A DNA stretch of 64,000 nt from Synechococcus sp. MU1643 (lineage in GTDB: Bacteria; Cyanobacteriota; Cyanobacteriia; PCC-6307; Cyanobiaceae), in contig NZ_VTKY01000002.1 in NCBI RefSeq assembly GCF_020514095.1, positions 62,001-126,000 of the forward strand, read 5' to 3'. Under the pieces are notes generated by a model. The model made no database searches. It worked only from the letters and a program-made list of their open reading frames with translations, and was not told where the DNA came from. Each line of letters begins with the position of its first letter. The first letter of the stretch is position 1. The translations under genes and the position numbers were made by a program. Of the stretch, positions 38,188 to 45,991 are shown piece by piece.

Positions 38188-39351
38188 TCCCGGGATCACG
38201 GTCACATAGGCGGCTGCCCTGTCGGCCTTGGCTTGTGCTTCCTTCCGATCTCCTCCTTTTGCCAGGGCCACACCCATCCGCCGACCGGGGCGGGCCGTGG
38301 GCTTGCCGAACAGCAGCAATTGGGTGTCAGCTTCCGTGAGCGCTTGTTCGACCCCTTCAAAAGCGACGGAGTCCATATTCGTTTGAGCCAAAATCACTCG
38401 GCTTGCGGCGGCAGCAGCTGCTGTGATGGTGGGGATCGGTAGACCAAGAACAGCGCGCAGGTGCAGTTCGAACTCGCTCAGGTTCTGGCTGATCAGGGTG
38501 ACCAGGCCTGTGTCGTGCGGCCGGGGAGACAGTTCGGAAAAAATCACCTCATCGCCACAGAGGAAAAATTCCACACCGAAGAGGCCGGCACCGCCCAGGT
38601 TGTCGGTAACGGTCTTGGCCATGGCCTGGGCCTGATGCAGTTGTTGTTCGGTCAGTTGAGCCGGCTGCCAGCTGCACTGATAGTCCCCTCCTTCCTGTTC
38701 GTGGCCGATCGGTGCACAGAACAGGGTTTCGCCATTGCGTTGACGGATGGTGAGCAGGGTGATCTCCAGATCAAAATGGAGAAATTCCTCCACGATCACT
38801 TGGGTTGAGGTGCCCCGTGCGCGGGCCATGGCGGCCTCCCAGGCTTTGGGCAGATCGTCCGCAGAGGCCACCACGCTCTGGCCTTTGCCGGATGAACTCA
38901 TCACCGGTTTCACCACGACGGGCCAGCCCAGAGGTTCCGCCACCGCTATGAGTTCCTCAGCACTGGAGGCATAGGCGAACCTGGCGGTTCGGAGACCGAG
39001 TTCGCCGGCCGCCAGGTCGCGGATGCGGTCTCGGTTCATCGTGACGGCCGTCGCGCGGGCTGTCGGAATCACGGTGATCCCCTCTTGTTCGAGTTCTGCC
39101 AGGGCATGGACGGCGAGTGCTTCGATCTCCGGGATCACCACGTCGGGTTGGTGGCGCCTGACCACCTCAAGCAAGGCATCGGCATCGGTCATCGGCAGCA
39201 CTTCGGCCACGTCAGCCACCTGCATGGCCGGGGCACCGGAATAGCGATCACAGGCGATCACCTGGCAGCCAAGCCGTTGGGCAGCAATGGCCACTTCCTT
39301 GCCCAGCTCTCCGCTGCCCAGCAGCATCACGGTGCGTGGAAACGACGGCAT
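38173..39351 (-). CDS. purT: Formate-dependent GAR transformylase PurT
   Basis: PurT is an ATP-grasp enzyme that formylates GAR using free formate instead of formyl-THF. From ATG 39351, which has AAGGA six bases upstream, it is 392 residues, the same as E. coli PurT. Motifs are VMLLGSGELGKEVAIAAQRL, DRYSGAPAMQVADVAEVL, WPVVVKPVMSSSGKGQSVV and FGVEFFLCGDEVIFSELSPR. A start 11 codons upstream is open but lacks a ribosome site. The 3' end overlaps sps convergently by 15 bases. purU, a formate source, lies 10 kb away at 49523. Confidence 0.95.
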   Translation of the reverse strand: MPSFPRTVMLLGSGELGKEVAIAAQRLGCQVIACDRYSGAPAMQVADVAEVLPMTDADALLEVVRRHQPDVVIPEIEALAVHALAELEQEGITVIPTARATAVTMNRDRIRDLAAGELGLRTARFAYASSAEELIAVAEPLGWPVVVKPVMSSSGKGQSVVASADDLPKAWEAAMARARGTSTQVIVEEFLHFDLEITLLTIRQRNGETLFCAPIGHEQEGGDYQCSWQPAQLTEQQLHQAQAMAKTVTDNLGGAGLFGVEFFLCGDEVIFSELSPRPHDTGLVTLISQNLSEFELHLRAVLGLPIPTITAAAAAASRVILAQTNMDSVAFEGVEQALTEADTQLLLFGKPTARPGRRMGVALAKGGDRKEAQAKADRAAAYVTVIPGSTAA

Positions 39352-39461
39352 GGTGATCCTTGAACGGCCTGCCAGCATCATCAATCAACGCAAGTCCTGA
39401 GACTTTCCGCAGCCTGGGGTGCAGCGCCCGATGTCCGGCTAGGTCAAGGATGCGTTCTTGA

Positions 39462-40002
39462 TTGAGTCCAGTGCTTCGGGCGACGTTGTTGGCGGTTTTG
39501 GCTGGAGCCTGTCTCCAGCTTTGGCCTGTCCAGGCAAGGTCTGCGGATCCGATTCCACCGGTTGCCCCCTGGCTCAGTGATGCGGAGGCGCTGGCCTTGC
39601 TGCCTGCTGCTGTTCGTTCCTGCTCCACCAAACAGCTGGTGCTGCATCGTTCCAGCCTTGGACATCTCCTGCCGCATTGGTCGCCCTGTGCGTGCCGCTC
39701 ATGACGGGGTCGGTCGAAGTCGCTGGACAGCCACCCACGGATGGACGTTTCATCTGGCTGGGGCAGGCGTCAAGACGCGTTACAGCTATCTCAATGCTGG
39801 TGCCTCAGCAGGCTCCTATGACCGTGGCGAGATCATTGGTCTTTGCGGGAATACGGGCCGTTGGTCGACCGGTCCTCATCTGCACTTCGAAGCAGAACCC
39901 CTGCATCTCCTGGATGTGCTCGAGAGCCCCAGCGCAGAGCAGTTGAAATCGATGGAGAAAACGCCTCAATGGCGTCAGCGCTCGGTGGAAGCGAGCCGTT
40001 GA
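39462..40002 (+). pseudogene. Frameshifted, degenerate M23 (LytM-like) peptidase
   Basis: Two overlapping frames carry parts of one protein. The first (TTG 39462) encodes a signal peptide, MSPVLRATLLAVLAGACLQL, then WLSDAEALALLPAAVRSC and VLHRSSLGH before losing sense and stopping at 39704. The second frame holds VKTRYSYLNAGASAG, GEIIGLCGNTGRWSTGPHLH and FE, the C-terminal M23 zinc motif, ending at 40002. The shift lies around 39655-39690. The other M23 zinc ligands (HxxxD) are not visible in any frame. It is most likely a pseudogene; a sequencing error cannot be excluded. Confidence 0.7.
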
Positions 40003-40006
40003 GGGC

Positions 40007-40174
40007 TCAGTTCGAATCGGTGCTGCTCTGACGGCGCACTTCTCCGATCAGCCACACGCCCATGAATCCAAGCGACGAAACACCGAAATAGATCAGCACC
40101 CAGCGCAGAACCCGATCAGGATCGGCAGCTGCGTTGGCGAGCAGCTCAGCGGTTTTGGCAAGCAGGTTGTCCAT
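40007..40174 (-). CDS. Small single-TM protein, 55 aa
   Basis: ATG 40174 to TGA at 40007 on the minus strand. It reads MDNLLAKTAELLANAAADPD, then one membrane helix (VLRWVLIYFGVSSLGFMGVW) and a polar tail LIGEVRRQSSTDSN. Its ATG overlaps the stop of the upstream 82-residue gene (TGATG), implying translational coupling, which supports it as real. I recognise no family. It could be a thylakoid or plasma membrane micro-protein. Confidence 0.6.
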   Translation of the reverse strand: MDNLLAKTAELLANAAADPDRVLRWVLIYFGVSSLGFMGVWLIGEVRRQSSTDSN

Positions 40175-40422
40175 CAGTTCTGAAGATCGGGGATCAGCGT
40201 GAGTTGGCGGACCGGTGATTCTTCGCTGACGAAACCCCAGGCTTCAAACACGGTGGCATCGGAATGCGTGATGCGCTGTTCCTTTCCATGGCATTCCAAT
40301 TGGAACCCTTCGCTCGACATGCGCCGCATCAAACTGGCCGACTCCTCAAAGCGGGCAGCCATCGCCTCGAGGCTTGAGCAGTCAGCTGTGAGACCGGATT
40401 CACGCCAGGTGAAGTAGGTCAT
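40174..40422 (-). CDS. Conserved-looking hypothetical protein, 82 aa
   Basis: From ATG 40422 the protein starts MTYFTWRESGLTADCSSLEA and continues with MAARFEESASLMRRMSSEGF, QLECHGKEQRITHSDATVFE and AWGFVSEESPVRQ. It is soluble, compact and acidic with a predicted alpha/beta mix. The frame is open to 40440, but the ATG chosen gives a natural N-terminus. It is coupled to the 55-residue membrane protein downstream. I think it is a picocyanobacterial conserved protein, from memory only. Function unknown. Confidence 0.65.
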   Translation of the reverse strand: MTYFTWRESGLTADCSSLEAMAARFEESASLMRRMSSEGFQLECHGKEQRITHSDATVFEAWGFVSEESPVRQLTLIPDLQN

Positions 40423-40440
40423 CCTGCCCTGCTGCCTCAA

Positions 40441-40720
40441 AGCAAGACTTTAAGGGATATGAGCGGCATAAAGCTTTCGTTCTGAATATGAAAAATTCCG
40501 TGAATACAAGGTGTGTCGTTCAGGCCTCCATTCATTCAGGGCACCTGGTTTTGGTCATTCCAAAATGTGAAAACATCGGTTATATTTTCTGCATCAGGCT
40601 CAATCTTTCTCAGAAGATATTGGCTTTGTATGTTGTTAAACTAGCTTCAATCTCATTGGCGATCTGAATCACTGCATCTTTGAGATCGCTTCAAAATGAT
40701 GGTTCTCAGGATTGGATCAA
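40441..40720. other. AT-rich intergenic island
   Basis: About 280 bases between the 82-residue gene and mraY are clearly richer in A and T than the surrounding sequence (for example 40561-40640). The only ORF of note is the 59-codon one listed separately at 40488-40667. I see no terminator hairpin, tRNA or known small RNA motif. It may hold promoters for the left-reading genes, or be a remnant of inserted DNA. Confidence 0.5.
40488..40667 (+). CDS. Possible 59-aa ORF in the AT-rich island
   Basis: ATG 40488 to TGA ending 40667, reading MKNSVNTRCVVQASIHSGHL, then VLVIPKCENIGYIFCIRLNL and a hydrophobic C-terminus (KILALYVVKLASISLAI). Codons are A/T-ending, unlike the G/C-ending usage of neighbours. 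There is no good ribosome binding site. It may be a chance ORF, a foreign gene or a small hydrophobic peptide; no family recognised. Confidence 0.25.
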   Translation: MKNSVNTRCVVQASIHSGHLVLVIPKCENIGYIFCIRLNLSQKILALYVVKLASISLAI

Positions 40721-40723
40721 AGA

Positions 40724-41824
40724 TTAGGGACGCAGCACCAGTCCGAGAAGCACAAGCCCTGCTGTGACAAGCCAGAACGCAGGCACCACGCTTCGTTCAT
40801 CGGTGCCCCCCAGCTCAAAATGGTGATGGAGTGGCGCCATGCGGAACACGCGTCGCCCTTGCCCATCAGGGCCTTTCGTGGCCTTAAACACCCAAACCTG
40901 GATGATCACGGAGAGGGATTCCGCCACGAAGACGCCTCCCATCACCAGCAGGGGCCAAAGGCTGTTGGACAAGAGGGCCACACCGCTGAGGGCGGCCCCC
41001 ATCGCTAAGGATCCTGTGTCGCCCATGAAGGCCCGAGCAGGGTTTCGGTTGTGCACGAGAAACCCAAGCCATGTCCCGGCCATGGCCATGCAGAAGCCAG
41101 CCAAGGCGGGATCTCCGTTGTCTCCTCGCAGCATCAGTTGAAGTGCTAGACCCGTAAACACCAGTGCTCCGCAGCCGCTGGCCAAGCCATCAAGGCCATC
41201 GGTGAGGTTGGTGGCGTTGCTCTCCGCCAGAACGACAAACAGCCCCAGCGGCCAGATCAGCAGTCCCAACGGCAGTTCAAGGCCAAAGGGCAAAGCAATG
41301 CCGCTGCTGATCCAGCCCTGCCAGGCAGCGATGGCCAGAAAGGCTGCGGCCGCCATGGCTTGCAGCACCAATTTCCCTTGTGCCGTCAGGCCTGTATTGG
41401 TGTGTTTGGTGAGGCTGCTCCAGTCATCGATGCCGCCGATCAGCATGAATGCCAAGGTGAGTCCTGCCAGGCTGAGTAGTTGTTGCGACGCCACGGCGTC
41501 CCGTGTGATCAAGCTCCCGAGAATGACCCCGGCGGGAACAACCAGAAGTCCACCCATCGTTGGGGTTCCCGCCTTGCTCTGATGGGCTTTGGGGCCTTCC
41601 TCACGGATGAACTGCCCCATCTTCAAGCGACGTAGAAGGGGAATGCCCAAGGCCGCAGTCGCTGTTGCGCAGACTGCTGAAATCAAGAGCGGCAGGCTCA
41701 GTTGCGCATTGGTGATCCATTTGTCGGCTGCAAAGCTGATCATCAAGACCACCAGCATCAGCAAGCTGGCACTCAATGAGCCGTTCTCCCACCAAGGACG
41801 GTGGTTTGAATCCGTGGATTGCAA
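40724..41824 (-). CDS. mraY: Phospho-N-acetylmuramoyl-pentapeptide-transferase
   Basis: MraY moves phospho-MurNAc-pentapeptide onto undecaprenyl phosphate, forming lipid I at the inner membrane. The 366-residue protein has about ten membrane helices and the family blocks [40 protein letters not shown], the catalytic [20 protein letters not shown], and [19 protein letters not shown] with [16 protein letters not shown] near the C-terminus. It stands alone between small genes; murC and murB lie at the other end of the window. Confidence 0.95.
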   Translation of the reverse strand: MQSTDSNHRPWWENGSLSASLLMLVVLMISFAADKWITNAQLSLPLLISAVCATATAALGIPLLRRLKMGQFIREEGPKAHQSKAGTPTMGGLLVVPAGVILGSLITRDAVASQQLLSLAGLTLAFMLIGGIDDWSSLTKHTNTGLTAQGKLVLQAMAAAAFLAIAAWQGWISSGIALPFGLELPLGLLIWPLGLFVVLAESNATNLTDGLDGLASGCGALVFTGLALQLMLRGDNGDPALAGFCMAMAGTWLGFLVHNRNPARAFMGDTGSLAMGAALSGVALLSNSLWPLLVMGGVFVAESLSVIIQVWVFKATKGPDGQGRRVFRMAPLHHHFELGGTDERSVVPAFWLVTAGLVLLGLVLRP

Positions 41825-41895
41825 AGCGGCACTGGACTGGTCGCTGGGACCCTAGGTGAGTCGCTCAGTGTCGACCAGTCAGTGCTTGGGGGACG

Positions 41896-42165
41896 TCAGT
41901 CCTCCCACTGCTCCTCGTTTTGCTCGTCATCCTTGTTGTAATCCTCTTTCTCACCCATGAGCGCAGAGAGTTCTTCCTCTTCGACGGTGCTCACTTCAGG
42001 TGATCCGGATTCTTCGTCGGCAACGAGACGACCGCTGGTTTCGAGCCAGGACAGGAGGTCGGGTTCCTCACGCAGGGGCAGCACGGGCGCAGGGTCGCGG
42101 CGCCCATAGCGGGTGAGGGACGGGTTGACGCTGTCCAGGGCGTTTAAATCAACCAGAGCGCTCAT
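41896..42165 (-). CDS. DUF3134 family protein
   Basis: An 89-residue cyanobacterial protein. The conserved core is RYGRRDPAPVLPLREEPDLL followed by SWLETSGRLVADEE; the last 35 residues are strongly acidic (STVEEEELSALMGEKEDYNK, ending EEQWED). I chose ATG 42165 because MSALVDLNALDSVNPSLTRY is a natural start; an upstream start at 42186 adds seven residues. Neither has a clear ribosome site. Function unknown; found widely in cyanobacteria as far as I recall. Confidence 0.8.
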   Translation of the reverse strand: MSALVDLNALDSVNPSLTRYGRRDPAPVLPLREEPDLLSWLETSGRLVADEESGSPEVSTVEEEELSALMGEKEDYNKDDEQNEEQWED

Positions 42166-42224
42166 GCAGGGAGGGACGCGGGCCAATCAACCAAGATAAA
42201 CCACGTGCTGTTTTTGGCCCGCCC

Positions 42225-42458
42225 CTGAACAAATCTGCGCTGCTCGTTTTTCTGTGGGGCCTGGCCCTGATCATCAGTGCTGGCCTGTATTGGTGGGGTT
42301 TGCAGCGGCCTGAACCGTTGCAGACCTCTTGGGCGCTGGCGCTGCTGCTGGTCTTTTCCCCGGCTCTGGCGGTGGCTGGGTGGTTGCTTGTGGCTTTCTC
42401 AAAGGTGGCGGCCGGCGAGACGAGAGAATCAGACGATTGTGAGCAGGAGACCCATTGA
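42225..42458 (+). CDS. Possible small two-helix membrane protein, non-standard start
   Basis: A frame that reads [55 protein letters not shown], then a polar tail ending [10 protein letters not shown]. It forms two clear membrane helices with a sensible turn and tail. Its TGA overlaps the argG ATG (TGATG), which is typical of a coupled gene pair. The frame has no ATG, GTG or TTG before the first helix; CTG 42225 gives 77 residues. So either the start is CTG or a base has been lost. No family recognised. Confidence 0.45.
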   Translation: MNKSALLVFLWGLALIISAGLYWWGLQRPEPLQTSWALALLLVFSPALAVAGWLLVAFSKVAAGETRESDDCEQETH

Positions 42459-43669
42459 TGGGCCGCGCCAAGAAGGTGGTACTCGCCTATTCCGGGGGAG
42501 TCGATACCAGTGTCTGCATCCCTTACCTCAAGCAGGAATGGGGTGTGGAGGATGTGATCACATTTGCCGCTGATCTCGGCCAGGGCGATGAACTAGAGCC
42601 CATTCGTCAGAAAGCGCTAGATGCCGGTGCCAGTCAGTCGCTGGTGGGAGATCTGATCGAGCCCTTCATTAAGGATTTCGCCTTTCCGGCGATTCGTGCC
42701 AACGCCCTCTATGAAGGCCGTTACCCCCTCTCCACGGCCCTGGCGAGGCCTCTGATCGCCAAGCGTTTGGTCGAGGTAGCCCGGGAAGTGGGTGCCGATG
42801 CTGTCGCCCATGGATGCACAGGCAAGGGCAACGATCAGGTGCGTTTCGATGTGGCCATCGCTGCGTTGGCACCGGATCTCAAGGTGCTCACCCCAGCCCG
42901 TGAGTGGGGCATGAGCCGTGAGGAGACCATCGCCTACGGCGAACGCTGTGGTCTGCCCGCACCGGTGAGCAAGAAGTCCCCTTACTCGATCGACCTCAAT
43001 CTGCTGGGCCGCAGCATCGAGGCAGGACCCCTCGAAGACCCGATGGTGGCTCCGCCGGAGGAGGTGTTTGCGATGACGCGATCGGTGGAGGCTGCTCCGG
43101 ATGTCTCCGAAGAGATCGAGATTGCTTTTGAAGCAGGCAATCCTGTGGCGATCAACGGTCAGAAGTTGGACCCCGTGGCTTTGATCCGTGAAGCCAACCG
43201 TTTGGCGGGCACCCATGGCATTGGCCGCCTCGACATGATCGAGAACCGGGTGGTGGGCATCAAATCCCGGGAGATTTACGAAACGCCCGGGCTGTTGTTG
43301 CTGATCCAGGCCCACCAGGAACTTGAAAGCCTGACCCTGGCTGCCGATGTGCTGCGCAGCAAGCGGCAATTGGAAATGCAGTGGGCTGACCTCGTCTACC
43401 AGGGGCTTTGGTTTGGCCCCCTCAAGAATGCTTTGGACGGCTTCATGGACCGCACCCAGACCACCGTCAATGGTGTTGTTCGTCTCCGGCTGCACAAAGG
43501 AACGGCCACGGTCACCGGACGTGGCTCAGCAGACAGCAGTCTTTACGTCCCAGAAATGGCGTCCTACGGCAGTGAGGATCAGTTCGATCACCGTGCTGCA
43601 GAGGGCTTTATTTACGTCTGGGGTCTGCCAACCCGACTCTGGTCAGCATCCCAGCGCCGTTCAAGCTGA
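42458..43669 (+). CDS. argG: Argininosuccinate synthase
   Basis: ArgG joins citrulline and aspartate using ATP, the step before ArgH. The 403-residue protein begins [20 protein letters not shown] with the SGGxDTS pyrophosphatase loop. It then shows [38 protein letters not shown] and [18 protein letters not shown] 42458 overlaps the stop of the upstream membrane ORF. Length fits the family. The last bases overlap the decayed minus-strand gene. Confidence 0.96.
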   Translation: MGRAKKVVLAYSGGVDTSVCIPYLKQEWGVEDVITFAADLGQGDELEPIRQKALDAGASQSLVGDLIEPFIKDFAFPAIRANALYEGRYPLSTALARPLIAKRLVEVAREVGADAVAHGCTGKGNDQVRFDVAIAALAPDLKVLTPAREWGMSREETIAYGERCGLPAPVSKKSPYSIDLNLLGRSIEAGPLEDPMVAPPEEVFAMTRSVEAAPDVSEEIEIAFEAGNPVAINGQKLDPVALIREANRLAGTHGIGRLDMIENRVVGIKSREIYETPGLLLLIQAHQELESLTLAADVLRSKRQLEMQWADLVYQGLWFGPLKNALDGFMDRTQTTVNGVVRLRLHKGTATVTGRGSADSSLYVPEMASYGSEDQFDHRAAEGFIYVWGLPTRLWSASQRRSS

Positions 43670-44030
43670 GCGCTGCAGTTTCTGCAGGAACTTGGGAAGC
43701 CTCAGGCCTGGAAAACGCACAACGTTGTCCGGTTCTGAGCTTCCCGGCAGGGCCGGCTGAGACCGCTCGAACTGTTCTTGATCAACCTGTTCAGCCAGCA
43801 GTTGATAACGCTCCATCAAGGGCTCCAGCCGCTGTTGGAAGCGGCGTTCAAAAACACCGGCAGTTCGGCAAGAAGCTTGTTGAAGGCCTTGATCTCGGCC
43901 TCAGTTCTGAAATTCTCTTGTTCAGCAATCGAATTACTTCAGCGTCGCCATGACGCTCGTTCCAGACAGGTTCGGTTGGCTGAGGTTGGTCGTGTTTCGA
44001 ATCTATGGGCGGACGGTATCGCCCACCCAT
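43661..44030 (-). pseudogene. Decayed small gene with several frameshifts
   Basis: The 378 bases between argG and rpsF hold no intact gene, but one minus-strand protein can be pieced together across three frames. The pieces are DAEVIRLLNKRISELR near 43960, then EIKAFNKLLAELP near 43880, then VFERRFQQRLEPLMERYQLL and AEQVDQEQFERSQ ending [17 protein letters not shown] at 43661. One shift fits a lost G in a CCGG run near 43858. The helical Gln/Glu-rich text looks like a real former protein. No family recognised; a short 52-residue form starting at an internal ATG is also possible. Confidence 0.5.
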
Positions 44031-44047
44031 GAATCCAACAATGCTGA

Positions 44048-44422
44048 TCAGTCAGCTGATGCAGCGGCTTCGGCTTGTTGCTGTTGAGCAGCTTCGCTGC
44101 CCGGCATCACCCGAGGTGCGGGAAGGGGGCCTTCCTGCTTCACGGTCAGATAGCGGATCACGTCTTCACTTAGACGCATCGCCTTTTCGAGAACAGCAAC
44201 TTGCTGGCCATCGCCGTTGTGGCTCAGTTGCACGTAAATGCCTTCCTTGTGCTTCGCAATGGGATAGGCCAGACGGCGCTTGCCACGCATCTGGTTGTCC
44301 AGAACGTCGGCACCAGCTTCCACGAGCATGTCGCGGTACTTGGTGAGATGGCTTTCAACTTCCTCCTCCGGAATGTCCGGACGAAGGATGTACATGGTTT
44401 CGTAATACGGATCGAGCGTCAT
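44048..44422 (-). CDS. rpsF: Small ribosomal subunit protein bS6
   Basis: S6 binds 16S rRNA with S18 in the 30S platform. From ATG 44422 the product is 124 residues: [20 protein letters not shown] at the start, then [40 protein letters not shown] and the [12 protein letters not shown] ending of the fold. The C-terminal extension is Ala/Gln-rich ([13 protein letters not shown]). A start three codons upstream is open. It stands 81 bases after tic20. Confidence 0.94.
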   Translation of the reverse strand: MTLDPYYETMYILRPDIPEEEVESHLTKYRDMLVEAGADVLDNQMRGKRRLAYPIAKHKEGIYVQLSHNGDGQQVAVLEKAMRLSEDVIRYLTVKQEGPLPAPRVMPGSEAAQQQQAEAAASAD

Positions 44423-44503
44423 GGCCAGCACCTAAGGGGCATCAGGCTCACCGGAGTGAGCGACGGATTCAACACCTTATCCCCTGGCGTGTCCCCCACA
44501 CTT

Positions 44504-44980
44504 TCAGTAGAGCTGCATGCGTACCGCCTGGCTGATTCCGGGCAGATCAGGTTCGCGCCCGCGCCAGCACTCCAACAGGGCGAACAGAATGATCGCCAGC
44601 ACCGCTACCACGATTGTGCTGGACAGGGTGCCCACCAGCAGGCTGCCCCCAGCAATCGGTTGCAGCAGGATGCCAAACGCGAAGCTGAGCACAACGATCA
44701 CGATGTCGGTGAGTAGGGCCTGCAGGGTGTTGAAGCGCAGGAAGTAGGGAACGGCTGGATTGCGCACCACTGCCAGAAACAGCACGAAGAAGAGCAGCAG
44801 GCCACCGAAGGGAACTCCCCGATCCAATTGGATCAGCGGCACCGCTGGAACGATCAGCAGCCTCAGCAACGGGATCTGGTTAAACACGCCGTCAGCCCCG
44901 AGGCCAAAGGGAATGGCGTCACTCCAGGGGAGCAGGTACACCAGCGGTGCAAGCAGCCGCTGCCAGAGGGGAATCTGCAC
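44504..44980 (-). CDS. Tic20-family membrane protein
   Basis: A four-helix protein of the Tic20 family, the bacterial relatives of the chloroplast inner-envelope channel; bacterial function is unknown. The core reads QRLLAPLVYLLPWSDAIPFG, LLRLLIVPAVPLIQLDRGVP, FGGLLLFFVLFLAVVRNPAV and FLRFNTLQALLTDIVIVVLS, which is the family pattern. I chose GTG 44980 (158 residues), 25 bases after the aroE stop; the open frame upstream overlaps aroE and has no likeness to the family. Confidence 0.85.
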   Translation of the reverse strand: MQIPLWQRLLAPLVYLLPWSDAIPFGLGADGVFNQIPLLRLLIVPAVPLIQLDRGVPFGGLLLFFVLFLAVVRNPAVPYFLRFNTLQALLTDIVIVVLSFAFGILLQPIAGGSLLVGTLSSTIVVAVLAIILFALLECWRGREPDLPGISQAVRMQLY

Positions 44981-45005
44981 GTTGGAGCTGAGGATTGTTT
45001 GGACC

Positions 45006-45875
45006 TTAGGCCGCAAGAGCAGTCGCGGCGGCGTTTCGCATCGCCTCGACAGGAACGTCATTGCGACCACACCAGAGCCGCAGCGAGGCAGCGCCCTGCT
45101 GCACCAGCATCTCGAGGCCATCGCTGCAGCGATGGCCCCGTTGTTGCCCAGCGGCAAGCCAGCTGGTGGGCCTTGGGGTGTAGATCAGGTCGTACAACAA
45201 CGCCTCTCCGTTCAGGCCTGACCAGAGTTCGGCCCCCAATGGCATTGCCCTGGGGTCACCGTGCTGTGCCATGCCCACCGGGGTGGTGTTCACTACGAGA
45301 GCCGCTTGAGCCACGCTTTCGTTGAGCTGAACAGCGTTGTCGAGACAGGCCGTCAGGGGGGCGTGGCTCTGCTGCAGATCTGTGATGAAGGCTTGGAGTG
45401 CCTCGCTTCGCCGTCCCACAATGGTGATGCTGCTGAGTTCCAGGGTCTGCAGACCGGCGACCACTGCTCGAGCTGATCCGCCGCAGCCGATCACCACGGC
45501 ATGGCGTCCTGCCCAGGCGTCGTTGGCACCGAGGGGTGCCAGAAAGCCCTCCACGTCGGTGTTGGTGCCGAACCAGCCACCGCCTGTTCCTGGGATCAGG
45601 GTGTTGACGGCACCGAGCCGTTTCGCCAGCGGGCTCAGCTCCTCGCAGAGCTCGGCGATGGCTTGTTTGTGGGGAATGGTGACGTTGAGGCCCTGGCAGC
45701 CAACGGCCCTGAGACCGTTCAACACCTGATCAAGACTTTCGCTTTCGCAGGGCAGGGCCAGGTAGCGCCAGTTGAGCCCCATGCTTTCGAGGGCGGCGTT
45801 CTGCATCACCGGCGAAAGCGAGTGGCGTACTGGATTGCCAAGCAGGCCCACAAGGCTGGTGCCGCCGTTGATCAT
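45006..45875 (-). CDS. aroE: Shikimate dehydrogenase
   Basis: AroE reduces 3-dehydroshikimate to shikimate with NADPH. The 289-residue protein from ATG 45875 starts with [20 protein letters not shown], holds the catalytic Lys in [14 protein letters not shown] and Asp in [11 protein letters not shown], then the NADP fold [20 protein letters not shown] and the closing [17 protein letters not shown]. The frame is open to 45989, but that would reach the dnaK start. DAHP synthase of the same pathway is at 57415. Confidence 0.93.
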   Translation of the reverse strand: MINGGTSLVGLLGNPVRHSLSPVMQNAALESMGLNWRYLALPCESESLDQVLNGLRAVGCQGLNVTIPHKQAIAELCEELSPLAKRLGAVNTLIPGTGGGWFGTNTDVEGFLAPLGANDAWAGRHAVVIGCGGSARAVVAGLQTLELSSITIVGRRSEALQAFITDLQQSHAPLTACLDNAVQLNESVAQAALVVNTTPVGMAQHGDPRAMPLGAELWSGLNGEALLYDLIYTPRPTSWLAAGQQRGHRCSDGLEMLVQQGAASLRLWCGRNDVPVEAMRNAAATALAA

Positions 45876-45991
45876 TGCCAGGGCCGGATCGCTCCACCAG
45901 CCTGCCTGTTCGGGAACCACACCTCGCCTGTCAGAGGGTCTGCTGTGGAGGATGTGGCCATTCAAATCACTATTTCTGGAGGTGGGCACCG

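Noticed and set aside
41803-41813. GGTTTGAATCC, like a tRNA T-loop
   Set aside because: It lies in the mraY start region and has no acceptor stem, anticodon arm or D-arm around it.
42617-43495. 292-codon minus-strand frame inside argG
   Set aside because: Shadow frame; argG is fully conserved on the other strand.
45876-45991. Search for a CIRCE heat-shock operator before dnaK (and before grpE)
   Set aside because: No TTAGCACTC-N9-GAGTGCTAA or close variant is visible in either upstream region.
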